DNA of 54,940 nt from positions 1 through 54,940 of IMG/VR virus record IMGVR_UViG_3300006923_000028; one strand, 5' to 3'. Source of the stretch: a virus. Position 1 is the stretch's first letter. Each line of letters opens with the position of its first letter. A program made the translations under genes and the position numbers. The notes under the pieces were generated by a model that saw nothing but the letters and a program-made list of their open reading frames with translations, was not told the DNA's origin and made no database searches. This document shows positions 43,208 through 52,587 of the stretch, piece after piece.

Positions 43208-43713
43208 TATCGGTTTCTTCCTGTCTCACCATGGTGGAACTGGGTATAGTGTTTCTTCCTACGACTACCGCCGCGCATAAAGCCAAAGGCTCCATAGGCT
43301 CCAACAAGAGCAGCTGCGTTTCGTCTAGGATTTTGAAATAGTTGACGGTTGCTGATTTGAGAAGTAATCGAGGCACGACTAGCTTGGTCGCTGGAGGGGA
43401 TAAGCATTCTGGATTTCTTGAGTCCTCGAACGTTTCGCCTCATGGCTAGGCCTCCTATTCCGGCAGCGGCACCCCAGAAGGCTCCACCAGTAACGCCCGG
43501 GACAAGCCGTCTATCTCTGTCAACAACAGCAGTACCTCCACCAATAGCAGCGCCAACTCCAGCACCAGCTAAGGCATGAAGCATGGCCACTCTAGTATCG
43601 ACATTAAGACTTCTGGCTCCTCTAATAAGGCCAGCACCTAGATTGGGTGTATTCTTAAGGTGACTCAAGGCTATTTCTGAGGCCTTCTTTACTCCTGCAC
43701 CGATTCCGAGCAT
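43207..43713 (-). CDS. Gly/Ala-rich, basic-tailed virion protein, 168 residues
   Basis: The ATG overlaps the terminase stop in TAATG. The product has two Gly/Ala-rich hydrophobic stretches (LHALAGAGVGAAIGGGTAVV and GAFWGAAAGIGGLAM), then basic C-terminal residues (GGSRRKKHYTQFHHGETGR). Hydrophobic Gly/Ala blocks and a basic end are shared with the 324- and 430-residue genes further upstream, so the three may belong to one class of internal virion proteins. No enzyme motif is seen. Confidence 0.5.
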   Translation of the reverse strand: MLGIGAGVKKASEIALSHLKNTPNLGAGLIRGARSLNVDTRVAMLHALAGAGVGAAIGGGTAVVDRDRRLVPGVTGGAFWGAAAGIGGLAMRRNVRGLKKSRMLIPSSDQASRASITSQISNRQLFQNPRRNAAALVGAYGAFGFMRGGSRRKKHYTQFHHGETGRNR

Positions 43714-46169
43714 TAGACTTTCCTCCTAGTGGGTTTGGAGCTGCTACGTTTCATTACTCGCGCTCCTGCACGAGAGAACCTTTGCTGAAGCTTAAACTTC
43801 CATTCGGTATCATTCTCAATGCCTGGACGGAGAGTCGTCACCTTACCGGTAACGGACTCACGAGGTTTCTTTTCAATAGCCCTGGATCTACTTCTAACTT
43901 CTCCTGAGCGCTCAAGAACCTTCTCCGCTTCTACCATCTTAAGGTATTCGGGGTCATAACGCACGGCCAACCCACTATACCCTACAGCAGGGTTCCCGTC
44001 TGGCTGAAGGGGAACGTTTTGTCTAACCTCAGTTAGGATTCTGTCCCCTTGCTTTACTGTTCTAGTGTTGTGGTTTGAGCCAAACCCTTGAAGCTTGGCA
44101 ATATTATTTGCAGCAGGCGCATTCATAGCAAAGGATGTTCGCTCAAGCTTGTACGCAACTAGAGCCAGGTTGAGAGCATCAACACGGTGATCTCCAATCT
44201 TCTTATCGTTCTGTCCGTAGCGAGGAATACCGGTGATTGACACGTTCTCCTTGATGTAGTTGAGGAGTTGGTTGTGCAAAGTCTTGTCTGTGAAGGGGAA
44301 GAAGATCAGACCGTTTTCGAACTGTCTAATAGAATTCTCTACAAGGAAGGGCTTAGCGAGCGCCTTCTTCATTGTTCCCGTGTTGGGGTCTCTGAACTCA
44401 ATCTTCTTAGAGAAGTCATAAGAGACAAGCTTATCTTCGATGTGTGCATCTGGACTGTTGGGATGAGTAACTTTAGCGTGCCTTGATGCGGCTTGCATAT
44501 GTTCAATCTGCCCAACACCGTAACCAGCATCAACATAGATGAACTGTGGATTCCAGTGCTTGTGAAGTTCGAAGATTCTCTGCTCTGCCTTGATCATCAT
44601 CCAGTTCTGCTTAGGGATGTTGATAGCATCAACGACAAAAACTCTCCCCACTTCATCCATACCGGTTACTACAATCTCTGTACCGGCATTGGAGTTCCAG
44701 TCAACCCCAATACTATATACCCATCTAGGCATAGGGCGACTAAGGTCAAGGGGCTTTCCATTCCATAGGAAGTTTGATTCACCATAGCCATAATTTACCT
44801 CTGCATTCCCCACATACTGAGGCTGATACACACCCATCATCTGAGCAATAAAGTCACCCATGTACTCTTGCATGAAAGCATCGTGAGTCATGTCGATGGT
44901 GTTCTTAATATCATCCCAGTTATCTAGAACGGTAGAGGGGAAGTAAAACTCCTTGGTGTGGGGAGATTCTTTACACTCCTTATAGAACCACTCTCTCTTA
45001 CCGCTGGGGGTTGAGGATGACCACATCTTTACATGTGGGTAGGTTAGGAGGATAGGCTCAATGGCCTTCCTAAGGTCGTTGGTTGGGATGTAGTCGACTT
45101 CGTCTGCGTAGATGAGGTCCGAGGACTGACCACGGACCGTGGAGGCTTCCTGCTTCGACTGAGCGCCTGTGGTGAAACCCTTAACAACAGCAGTCTTCCC
45201 ACCACCTAAATCAATCTCCAGTCTGTGGTAGGGAGTCTTGACATGCCTGGACTTCATCGCAAATAGATCATCATTACGCTGTAGTAGCTCGATGAGGTTA
45301 TCAAAGATAAGTTCAATCTGAGACAAGAACGGACTAAGGATTAGAACGCTTCCGCCCCGATACTTCTTATCTCCCTGAGCATCTGTTCCGTCAGGGAACT
45401 GTACATTGAATAAGAAGTTGAGCATGTTCATTGCCATGCCATATGTCTTGCCGGAACGTCGTCCCCATCTGAGGACCTTGTACTTGGCAGAGCATCGGTT
45501 AGATACTTCCTGGTGTGGCCTGAGCGTACGGGCTAAGAATTTCTGAGCCCACATGCTGGGGTCCATAGACGCAATAGCAAATTTCTTCTGCTCGTCGGTA
45601 AGGACATCGTCATAGTCAGGAGGTAGCCGATATTCCTTAGGAATGAAGTCACACTGAATCATGAAGCCCGTAAGGTCACTTTTCTTTACCCAACCCTTGG
45701 CGTGCTTGGTAATGACGGTGAATTCACTTTCACACTCATCACACTTACGCTCCGTAAAGGAACGCTGGCTCATTGAAGCAAGCTTCTTATGTTCCTTGGG
45801 GTGACGCATGCAGGTCGCAATGTACCTACTTACGCTAACATTAAAGAGCTCACCCTTACGTTCGATAATGTCTACGTGCTGGTGCTTCTTTAGGGGGAGG
45901 GTTTTCTTTGTGAGGGCCTTGTCTCTATACAGGAAGGACTGAGAGTTCTTGATCTTCCATGTCGTTCGACTAGGGTACTTTTCAAGCTGACCGATTTGAC
46001 ACCCCAAACAAGCATTGTGGCAGTCGGTATTGATATTGTACATCTCTGCATAGTCGGCTACTAGCTCCTGAGGAACAGGTCTGTAGTAGTCGATATAGGT
46101 GATTTCTCTACCTTCAACATCTGTGTAGCCATTGCCTACAAGAATATTATCGAAAAGTGGATGTGGCAT
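43713..46169 (-). CDS. terminase large subunit
   Basis: I start the gene at ATG 46169, which overlaps the previous stop in TAATG; an earlier GTG at 46250 is possible but fits less well. Numbering from this start, the ATPase shows GRRSGKT (Walker A, K241) and DLIYADEVD (Walker B, D356-E357). The nuclease has GVDWNS (D490), FIYVDAGYG, and GDHRVDAL with D664. These are the motor and cutting parts of large terminases, which package DNA through the portal. The N-terminal 240 residues are unusually long and hold Cys pairs, CHNACLGC and KCDECES, perhaps a zinc domain. The C-terminal 120 residues are basic. No separate small subunit is certain; the 290-residue Cys-rich gene is a candidate. Confidence 0.9.
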   Translation of the reverse strand: MPHPLFDNILVGNGYTDVEGREITYIDYYRPVPQELVADYAEMYNINTDCHNACLGCQIGQLEKYPSRTTWKIKNSQSFLYRDKALTKKTLPLKKHQHVDIIERKGELFNVSVSRYIATCMRHPKEHKKLASMSQRSFTERKCDECESEFTVITKHAKGWVKKSDLTGFMIQCDFIPKEYRLPPDYDDVLTDEQKKFAIASMDPSMWAQKFLARTLRPHQEVSNRCSAKYKVLRWGRRSGKTYGMAMNMLNFLFNVQFPDGTDAQGDKKYRGGSVLILSPFLSQIELIFDNLIELLQRNDDLFAMKSRHVKTPYHRLEIDLGGGKTAVVKGFTTGAQSKQEASTVRGQSSDLIYADEVDYIPTNDLRKAIEPILLTYPHVKMWSSSTPSGKREWFYKECKESPHTKEFYFPSTVLDNWDDIKNTIDMTHDAFMQEYMGDFIAQMMGVYQPQYVGNAEVNYGYGESNFLWNGKPLDLSRPMPRWVYSIGVDWNSNAGTEIVVTGMDEVGRVFVVDAINIPKQNWMMIKAEQRIFELHKHWNPQFIYVDAGYGVGQIEHMQAASRHAKVTHPNSPDAHIEDKLVSYDFSKKIEFRDPNTGTMKKALAKPFLVENSIRQFENGLIFFPFTDKTLHNQLLNYIKENVSITGIPRYGQNDKKIGDHRVDALNLALVAYKLERTSFAMNAPAANNIAKLQGFGSNHNTRTVKQGDRILTEVRQNVPLQPDGNPAVGYSGLAVRYDPEYLKMVEAEKVLERSGEVRSRSRAIEKKPRESVTGKVTTLRPGIENDTEWKFKLQQRFSRAGARVMKRSSSKPTRRKV

Positions 46170-46555
46170 TAAATGATGATTCCATCTAGGAGCGTTGTCG
46201 ACTTTGTTGTGACGATATCTGTGCTTAGGCCTGATCTGATAGAGTTCCACTCAGAAATAGGGACCTGTTCATACTGACTATACTTACCAAAGGGAAGGAG
46301 AAAGACAAGATCAATAATAGCAATCATGATCTGGCTACCAAGAAGGCCAACAATAGACAAAGTAATCTTCGCGTCTTCCTTTTTCCTAATTCCTGGCCTT
46401 GCTCCGGAGCGGGAGAGAAAACCTTTATTATCCCAAAGGATGAAGTCTACACTGTCAAACAAGTTAAAGACACTGGTAAAGGTAGTGATATGAGAAGCGT
46501 CGAACCTTCCCTCAATCATATGTCGAGTAATAATAGGGGCTGAAGTAACGGGCAT
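46169..46555 (-). CDS. small protein with a hydrophobic segment, 128 residues
   Basis: The ATG overlaps the previous gene's stop in TAATG and the stop overlaps the terminase ATG, so all three genes are coupled. It has a hydrophobic stretch at about residues 69-92 (SIVGLLGSQIMIAIIDLVFL) that may span or bind a membrane. Polar flanks are on both sides. No family recognised; the position suggests a virion or assembly protein. Confidence 0.5.
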   Translation of the reverse strand: MPVTSAPIITRHMIEGRFDASHITTFTSVFNLFDSVDFILWDNKGFLSRSGARPGIRKKEDAKITLSIVGLLGSQIMIAIIDLVFLLPFGKYSQYEQVPISEWNSIRSGLSTDIVTTKSTTLLDGIII

Positions 46556-47529
46556 TAGAATCCTCTCCTGTGCATGTACTGCGCCTCGTTGCCTAAGGCA
46601 GATCTAGCATTAAGATGAGAGCGCTGAATGGCCTGTACAGACATTTGCCTAGAGGTAAAGGCCCCTTTGGTGGAGAAGGCGGCTAGTGAGCTTGAAGTAT
46701 TAATCCCAAGGCTTCTGTGCCCTGCATCAATATCCCTACTGGCACGACCCGTAGCAGCTGTTACATGCCCAATGCCTGCCATGACTGGAAGCATAGCTAG
46801 TGTCTGCATAGCAAAGGCTCTCGATCCAAGGAGAGCAGCTCTAGTCAAAGGACCCGCCGATCCGGCCGTGTAGCCTAGAGCAGCACTGCCAGCCTTGGTT
46901 GCCCAACCAGCCTTAGCGCTAGCCGCACCGCCAGGTATATGCCTAGCTCTAGCACCAGCACTAGCACTACCTTTAGCCCAGCTAGCCTTTGCTTTAGTCA
47001 TCCCTCTGGTGTGCCCTAACTTCATCATAGTTCCAGCACCTGAGCCCTTAAAAGTTCTTCCTACCCCAGAGAATGCAGCAGAGAAGCCAACACTCGTAGC
47101 TCCCCACTCTAGGCCTCCGCCAATAGCACCACCGATTCCTCCCTCATTATATCCTGACTTAATGGAATGGCCCATAAATAGCCAGGACACAGCCGGAAGA
47201 GCCCTAAGCCCAAACCTTCCAGCTCCCTTGCCTAGAGCACTAGCCATTCCCCGTTTAGTGGTTGCTGCACCCCAGCCTTGCTTGAGCTTGCTAAGGTCCA
47301 TAGCCCAGCCTCTTCTTCCACCGAAGAACTCCCACCCTCTGCCAGTTTTGCTGAAACCATACTCAGCAGCAATACCATGCCCAACGGCACGGGCAAACCC
47401 ACCTGGGGTTTTGCTATAGTACTTTTCGCGATGAAGTAGCTTTTCTTTAAGCTCACTTCTAGTGGGGCTACTCTTGCGCCCTGAATACAGCTCAAACTTT
47501 TCAGCAGGTCGGGGAGCTATATTAAACAT
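46555..47529 (-). CDS. Gly/Ala-rich virion protein, 324 residues
   Basis: The ATG overlaps the 430-residue gene's stop in TAATG. Residues about 60-320 are rich in Gly, Ala, Ser and Lys with hydrophobic patches (GGIGGAIGGGLEWGATSVGF; SRAFAMQTLAMLPVMAGI). The C-terminus is NEAQYMHRRGF, loosely similar to the DLVFAMNNRRKG end of the 430-residue neighbour. Such low-complexity hydrophobic proteins are common among internal head or ejection proteins. The compositional bias makes homology searches unreliable. Function unknown. Confidence 0.5.
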   Translation of the reverse strand: MFNIAPRPAEKFELYSGRKSSPTRSELKEKLLHREKYYSKTPGGFARAVGHGIAAEYGFSKTGRGWEFFGGRRGWAMDLSKLKQGWGAATTKRGMASALGKGAGRFGLRALPAVSWLFMGHSIKSGYNEGGIGGAIGGGLEWGATSVGFSAAFSGVGRTFKGSGAGTMMKLGHTRGMTKAKASWAKGSASAGARARHIPGGAASAKAGWATKAGSAALGYTAGSAGPLTRAALLGSRAFAMQTLAMLPVMAGIGHVTAATGRASRDIDAGHRSLGINTSSSLAAFSTKGAFTSRQMSVQAIQRSHLNARSALGNEAQYMHRRGF

Positions 47530-48821
47530 TAACCTTTCCTCCTATTATTCATGGCAAAGACTAAGTCTCCTGTAGCCCCCATGTGGCCTCCCTTTACTCT
47601 TCTTCCTGAGAAGGTAGGGTTAACTTGTTTACTAGTATCTCTTGGGGCTGCGGAATTAAGAATCTGTTGACGACTCATTTGATGATGTTGCATATACATC
47701 TGGTTCATTTGCATTGCCTTATTGGCTCCACTTTTTCCAATGCCTACCGTTGCTCCACCAATAGCCGTTACTGCAAGCATGGCCATCATCTTCCGTGGGT
47801 TGTTCGCCATCTTACCAACTGTCCATGCGCCAAGCCGTCCAAGCTTAGAACCACCAAGCCATTCAACACCACTAGCTACCCCTCGACCACCCTTGGCGGC
47901 TGTGTCGAAGATAGTATCAGCTCTGGTTGCGGGGTTCTGAACTTTTTTAAGAAAGTCATCCCCAGCAGGAAGGCCCTTTTCTGTTACCCAATCTGCGGCC
48001 CTACCAAAGGCTCCACTTTGGAAGCCCTTATGTATTCCATAACCAGCAGCGCCTATTCCAGCTATTCCCAGTCCTGCAATAACAGGATGATCCCACATAG
48101 TAACCGCTAAACCAAAAGCAGCAGCTGTGCCAACAGCAGCAGCACCCGCCTTTCCGAGCCTCTTAGCCGCAGGAGAGGTAAAGGCTCCTTTGACCTTACC
48201 TGGAAGGAGGTCGGCATGATACCAAGCCCTGCCTTCTCCAGGGGAGTGCATTACTGGAGAGCTGAGCTTTGCCTTGCTTCCACCTTTTGCTCCAAAGTCT
48301 TCGCCCATTTCAACAACGCTAGACATGTTAGCCGCACCTGGGCGTCTCTTGCTTCCACGCCACGGGTCTCGGCCTGCTGCTGTTGCTGCCTTAACGTCTC
48401 GAGTATGTCTTCGAAGGGATGTGTCGCGGGCCTCCCTATCCATAGCCATTGCCTGTTCGTACAGGAAGTCAAGACGAGCGCCACTGACTCTACCGAAGGG
48501 AAGGTTTCTCTTCTGCCGTACTCTCTTGTTGTGTAGTTTGTCAGCAAGGGTTCGGGCCTGGGATGGCGTTCTTCCTCGACCCTGAGTTCTTCCTCTAAAA
48601 GCTCCAAAAGCTTCAGCCCTACTTTCAGGACCCATAGAGAATTTACCCATGGAAACCCTATACCCAGTTGCACCATGAATGGGGTCTAGGAGAGCTCCAG
48701 TTCCAACAAAGGTTATCCCCGAGCGGCGGCGCTGGCCAGCAGGACTAAGGGGATCTGTAGGATTACGCCTAGGCCTTTGCCGATCAAGGAATCGTTTTCT
48801 TTCGTCAAATGGGTTTGACAT
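47529..48821 (-). CDS. basic Gly/Ala-rich virion protein, 430 residues
   Basis: The N-terminal 190 residues are very basic (RQRPRRNPTDPLSPAGQRRR; RTQGRGRTPSQARTLADKLH), which suggests DNA binding. Residues about 225-270 (AAAVGTAAAFGLAVTMWDHP) and about 345-365 (MLAVTAIGGATVGIG) are hydrophobic. The C-terminus is GATGDLVFAMNNRRKG. The gene starts 2 bases after the 1241-residue nuclease gene ends. A DNA-associated internal protein that is ejected with the genome would fit, but this is an inference. Confidence 0.5.
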   Translation of the reverse strand: MSNPFDERKRFLDRQRPRRNPTDPLSPAGQRRRSGITFVGTGALLDPIHGATGYRVSMGKFSMGPESRAEAFGAFRGRTQGRGRTPSQARTLADKLHNKRVRQKRNLPFGRVSGARLDFLYEQAMAMDREARDTSLRRHTRDVKAATAAGRDPWRGSKRRPGAANMSSVVEMGEDFGAKGGSKAKLSSPVMHSPGEGRAWYHADLLPGKVKGAFTSPAAKRLGKAGAAAVGTAAAFGLAVTMWDHPVIAGLGIAGIGAAGYGIHKGFQSGAFGRAADWVTEKGLPAGDDFLKKVQNPATRADTIFDTAAKGGRGVASGVEWLGGSKLGRLGAWTVGKMANNPRKMMAMLAVTAIGGATVGIGKSGANKAMQMNQMYMQHHQMSRQQILNSAAPRDTSKQVNPTFSGRRVKGGHMGATGDLVFAMNNRRKG

Positions 48822-48823
48822 TA

Positions 48824-51800
48824 TTAACTACCTCCACGGTGGTGATTGATTGGTGATGAGAATTGGTCTTTTGAGGCTGCTGTTTGAGCACGGGCCATCC
48901 TCATTTTACGCGCCTGACTTCTTGTTTTTGAAACTGCCCTCTGGAGATGTTTTCCTTCAATTTTAGCACCTCCAGCCTTTTGACTAAAAAAGCTTTTCGC
49001 ATCAAGGTTCTGGAGAAGAGCTCCTTCCACAGCATCAATAGAACCCAAACCACTCAACATATCCCTATAGTCAGCTGGAGCAATTCTCCCTCGCCCTAGC
49101 CCATACAGAACATTACTTGAAGGATCTCTTACCTTTTGGTGCCGAGAAGTCTCATAGGTTTGAGTCCGTGGTTCACCCCAAGGAGTCATACTAGTACTTG
49201 TTTCAGTTTTTGTTCTTAAAATCCTACCAGCTAATTCATCCTTATCAAGAGAGAGAACTCCTTGGGGAGTTAGCTCTGTTAACGGAATTCCCTTCTTTTC
49301 GAGTGTTGACGTAAAGGTATCAAGGATTTCTTTGCTTATCTTATTATCATTGTAAGCGGCAGTTTCCCTGATTCCATCTGCTCTCACGCTAGAGAAAGTA
49401 AGAGGGTCTCTGAAGAAACCAGACCTAACCTTGTAGTCTCTTAGAATCATTTCGTTTTGAGTGGCCTGAGAGGCAAGGGCAGAAACAGGCTCATCTATGT
49501 TATCAGCAACTCTTCTTCCCGAAGCTGTAAGGGTCGATCCAATATCCTTAGTCGCCCAAGTGTCAACCTGACCAGAACTATAGAGAAAACCAAGAGGGGT
49601 ATTCTTGAAGATGAAGTCATGGCCTTCTTTAGCTGGATTAATTAAACTAGCTGAAATACCCCCTGTTCGAGCTTCCTCTGTAAACATTCCCTTAACTCTT
49701 GCTTCAAATGTTTCTCTTCCCATAGAAGAGGCCGTTGCCGCTTCATCAAGAATAAGACCAGCAACAGCAAAAGGTTCGCCCCCAAAGGCTTCAGTATACT
49801 CTCCCTTAAGACTCTTAACTGTTCCTCGTGCTCCTGGCCCATAGGATGGAGAGGGTAGAGCTTTTTCTAAGTTCCTCTTACCCAATCCTCCCGACCTAAG
49901 GGCATCTCCCATAGGCCTAAGGCTGGACCAAAGATCCAAAACCATAGGAGCAATCTTGCCAATGCTGGGACTACCAAAACCAAACATAGGTCGATACTCA
50001 CTAGCTATGCCTCCGTGCTGGAAACCCTGGATGTCGTTGTGGGCTCTTGGGTTACCCTTACGCTTAGCGCGCTTCTTGTTCCTAGAATTGAACCTTCCTA
50101 CAGTAGAGCGAAGCCTAAAGCCATAGTCTACAAATTCCTGCTCATCCTCAATATAGCCTCGCTCATGGGCCCCCCAAGCAGACATAGTCATTTGCTGTAG
50201 GGCAGCATCCTTGGCCAACTTATCCATACGGGTCATGGTGTTAAAGGTGACTCTAGAACCAGCCTCATCCATGGCGATCTTCTGAGCTTGCCAGAAAGGA
50301 TCTCCCCACATTCCGCTTCTAGATCCAGAAGCCACATCTTCAGCTCTTTGGAACTGACCTCTATCTACAATGGAAGAACCAGAGTCTCCGAAGGGAAGGT
50401 GAGCTGCCTGACCGCCTCGCACAAGCTGAAGGTTGATGTTTTGCTGGTCTTCACCATAGAGGAAACCAATCTGTCTACCGTAGGTGCTGGCTTCTGGATC
50501 ATAGGCTAGAGTAAGGCTGCCTTGAGCCCTGATGATTTCTTCAAACTGTTCTGCCGACACCTTACCGTGAGGCTGGTCCTGACCAACACGAACTGGCTCT
50601 AGGGGATCGTTTGCGTGACCACCAGTTTCGGGAGCATCAATACCGGCAAGACGAATGGAGATTTTCTTTCCAGTACCAAAGCCTAGGAAGTTCTTTCTCC
50701 TAAGCATGAGAGTGTCGGCGTCATCGAACTCATACTTGTACTTGTCTTTACTAATGTCTACCACCGCCAGGCGCTTCTGTAGCATAGGGTTAACACCACT
50801 CAATAGAGCGCCTCCAGAGGCGTCCTGAATAGCCTTAACCTGTTCGGGGGTGTAGGTTATGCCTGCTCCTAGTGGAATCCTTCCTAGCTTACTCTGGGCC
50901 TTGGTCTGGGCCTCCTTGATCATCATCTGCTCTACGGCAAAACGACCTGGCTCCTGCCAGACATCTCGTTCCCACTTAGCCTGCTGAGCTCGATACTCTC
51001 GCTCTTGCTGAACACGGAAGAACCACGGAGTTCCCATTCCCTGATAGCCAGAACCGAATTCAGTATTCTGCTTACGCAGCTGAGGAGCTACACCAAGTTC
51101 ACTCAATCCTTCTGCGACAAGACGCTCGTCCTTGTCTGGACTCATAAAGGACGTAAGGACTTCAAAGCCAATCACCGCAGCAGTGAGGGTACCTGCAGAC
51201 TTAAAGGGATACTTCCTCGCCAACAGAGCAGCACTGTCTCTAAGTCCCCATTTGCCAGCAGCATCCATCTTTGAAAGAAGCTTCTTGTTAAGCTGAGCTT
51301 CTGCCTCTAGGCTAACTCCAGTGTGCTTGAGAGCTTCAAGCTTGCTAGTGCGCATGCGATTGACTTTACTAGCCTCTCCGTCCCAGTCAAAGCCCTCACT
51401 GCCATTCATGTGAACGGTCTTCAAATACTCAACAGCTTCACTCCATTTCTTTGTTCTAACTTTGTTGGCTACACTGATTGGGGTTGATCTAACAAACGGA
51501 CTGCCATGAGTAAACACTGGGGCTTCCCAGCTTCTTCTCCCAGTAACTACCTCTACACCCTTGCCCGTTCTAATCTCTAGCTTGGCGTCGGCTAGGGCTC
51601 TACGAATGGCTCGATGCTTAAGCTCTGGTCTGACTGCTTCCAGTCTCTTCATTACTTGAAGATCGTCTTTGGCCCCGGGGGAAAACAAAGCGCCTATGGC
51701 CCCCATAAACCCCTGGTTCAACCCACTCATTCTCTGATTTAGCCCAAGGAGCCCTCCTGGCGTTCCCGCCTTACCCAACCTAGGGCCAAACAACACCTTG

Positions 51801-52549
51801 GCTTCCTGCACAACATCGCCTGCTGCACGGTGAGTTTCGGCTTCCATGCCCATTGCCATACCCATGACGTTAATTGAGGTGCCTGTGTAGGTGCCTTTTT
51901 GGGAGAAGATTCCCAAGTCCATAGCCTGAGAAAACACACTCCTAGCTACGTCCTGAACATCCCTTACCTTGGTACTGGCTCCAGCTCCTGATTTGGCATA
52001 TTGTTCAATAACACTTGCCCAGTCTCCGGTAGCATAGGCAGCGCCTCTGGCAGCTTGGACTCGCCTACCAGTAACGTAGAACATGTTGCCAATGTTTCCC
52101 TTTCCTGCAGGGGCTGTTTGGAATTGCTTGCTGAACTTGACTAGTTCTTCATCACTTAGATGGTCTCTAGCCATTGCTCCTAGTTGTCGAGACTCAAAGG
52201 GTGCGTTGGCAATCCATACTTGCTTGCCTTGTATTTCTGCAAACAGTTCCCGTAGGAAGTTCCCGGGAGTAGATCCCTCAGCAAAAGAAGCGGCGATTCC
52301 TGCTCTGGTTGAGGGCTGTCCTTCGAACCTTGCTCTAGTCCATGGCTCCATGAACTCAGCAGCTGCGTCTGCAGCGATTGCTTCTTTCCCTGCATGTGGC
52401 CTAATGGACCACCTTCTTACTTTGCCGGTTTGTAAGTCATACCAAGCCGCTTCCCAGACGGGACTTCCTTTCTCAAGACCAAAGGTCTCAATATCTAGGA
52501 AGCCTGCATTAAGGGCAAATGGATGGATGTTCTTTAAATTTGACTTCAT
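48824..52549 (-). CDS. dual-nuclease virion-region protein: DEDDh exonuclease plus SNase domain
   Basis: The 1241-residue product starts with a DnaQ/RNase T-like fold: FLDIETFGL (D19, E21), IANAPFESR (N115; E119 where Asp is usual) and THRAAGDVVQEAKVLF (H240, D245), the three motifs of DEDDh 3'-5' exonucleases. A hydrophobic segment lies at about 453-468 (TLTAAVIGFEVLTSFM). Residues about 600-735 are a staphylococcal nuclease-like domain: DADTLMLRR (from D610), IRLAGIDAPE (R633, D638, E641) and YGRQIGFLY (R692) keep the catalytic Arg/Asp/Glu/Arg set. Two FGSG/FGFGSP repeats lie near 498 and 858. The last 400 residues have no named fold and a basic end. It sits in the late operon, so it may be packaged. 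No Shine-Dalgarno is obvious before the ATG. Confidence 0.75.
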   Translation of the reverse strand: MKSNLKNIHPFALNAGFLDIETFGLEKGSPVWEAAWYDLQTGKVRRWSIRPHAGKEAIAADAAAEFMEPWTRARFEGQPSTRAGIAASFAEGSTPGNFLRELFAEIQGKQVWIANAPFESRQLGAMARDHLSDEELVKFSKQFQTAPAGKGNIGNMFYVTGRRVQAARGAAYATGDWASVIEQYAKSGAGASTKVRDVQDVARSVFSQAMDLGIFSQKGTYTGTSINVMGMAMGMEAETHRAAGDVVQEAKVLFGPRLGKAGTPGGLLGLNQRMSGLNQGFMGAIGALFSPGAKDDLQVMKRLEAVRPELKHRAIRRALADAKLEIRTGKGVEVVTGRRSWEAPVFTHGSPFVRSTPISVANKVRTKKWSEAVEYLKTVHMNGSEGFDWDGEASKVNRMRTSKLEALKHTGVSLEAEAQLNKKLLSKMDAAGKWGLRDSAALLARKYPFKSAGTLTAAVIGFEVLTSFMSPDKDERLVAEGLSELGVAPQLRKQNTEFGSGYQGMGTPWFFRVQQEREYRAQQAKWERDVWQEPGRFAVEQMMIKEAQTKAQSKLGRIPLGAGITYTPEQVKAIQDASGGALLSGVNPMLQKRLAVVDISKDKYKYEFDDADTLMLRRKNFLGFGTGKKISIRLAGIDAPETGGHANDPLEPVRVGQDQPHGKVSAEQFEEIIRAQGSLTLAYDPEASTYGRQIGFLYGEDQQNINLQLVRGGQAAHLPFGDSGSSIVDRGQFQRAEDVASGSRSGMWGDPFWQAQKIAMDEAGSRVTFNTMTRMDKLAKDAALQQMTMSAWGAHERGYIEDEQEFVDYGFRLRSTVGRFNSRNKKRAKRKGNPRAHNDIQGFQHGGIASEYRPMFGFGSPSIGKIAPMVLDLWSSLRPMGDALRSGGLGKRNLEKALPSPSYGPGARGTVKSLKGEYTEAFGGEPFAVAGLILDEAATASSMGRETFEARVKGMFTEEARTGGISASLINPAKEGHDFIFKNTPLGFLYSSGQVDTWATKDIGSTLTASGRRVADNIDEPVSALASQATQNEMILRDYKVRSGFFRDPLTFSSVRADGIRETAAYNDNKISKEILDTFTSTLEKKGIPLTELTPQGVLSLDKDELAGRILRTKTETSTSMTPWGEPRTQTYETSRHQKVRDPSSNVLYGLGRGRIAPADYRDMLSGLGSIDAVEGALLQNLDAKSFFSQKAGGAKIEGKHLQRAVSKTRSQARKMRMARAQTAASKDQFSSPINHHRGGS

Positions 52550-52587
52550 TGGGGCCTATGCTAGTACAGAAGGGAAGGAGTGGGCGA

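Noticed and set aside
46170-46250. Earlier GTG start for the terminase
   Set aside because: It would overlap the preceding gene by 82 bases, while ATG at 46169 forms the TAATG junction used throughout the region.
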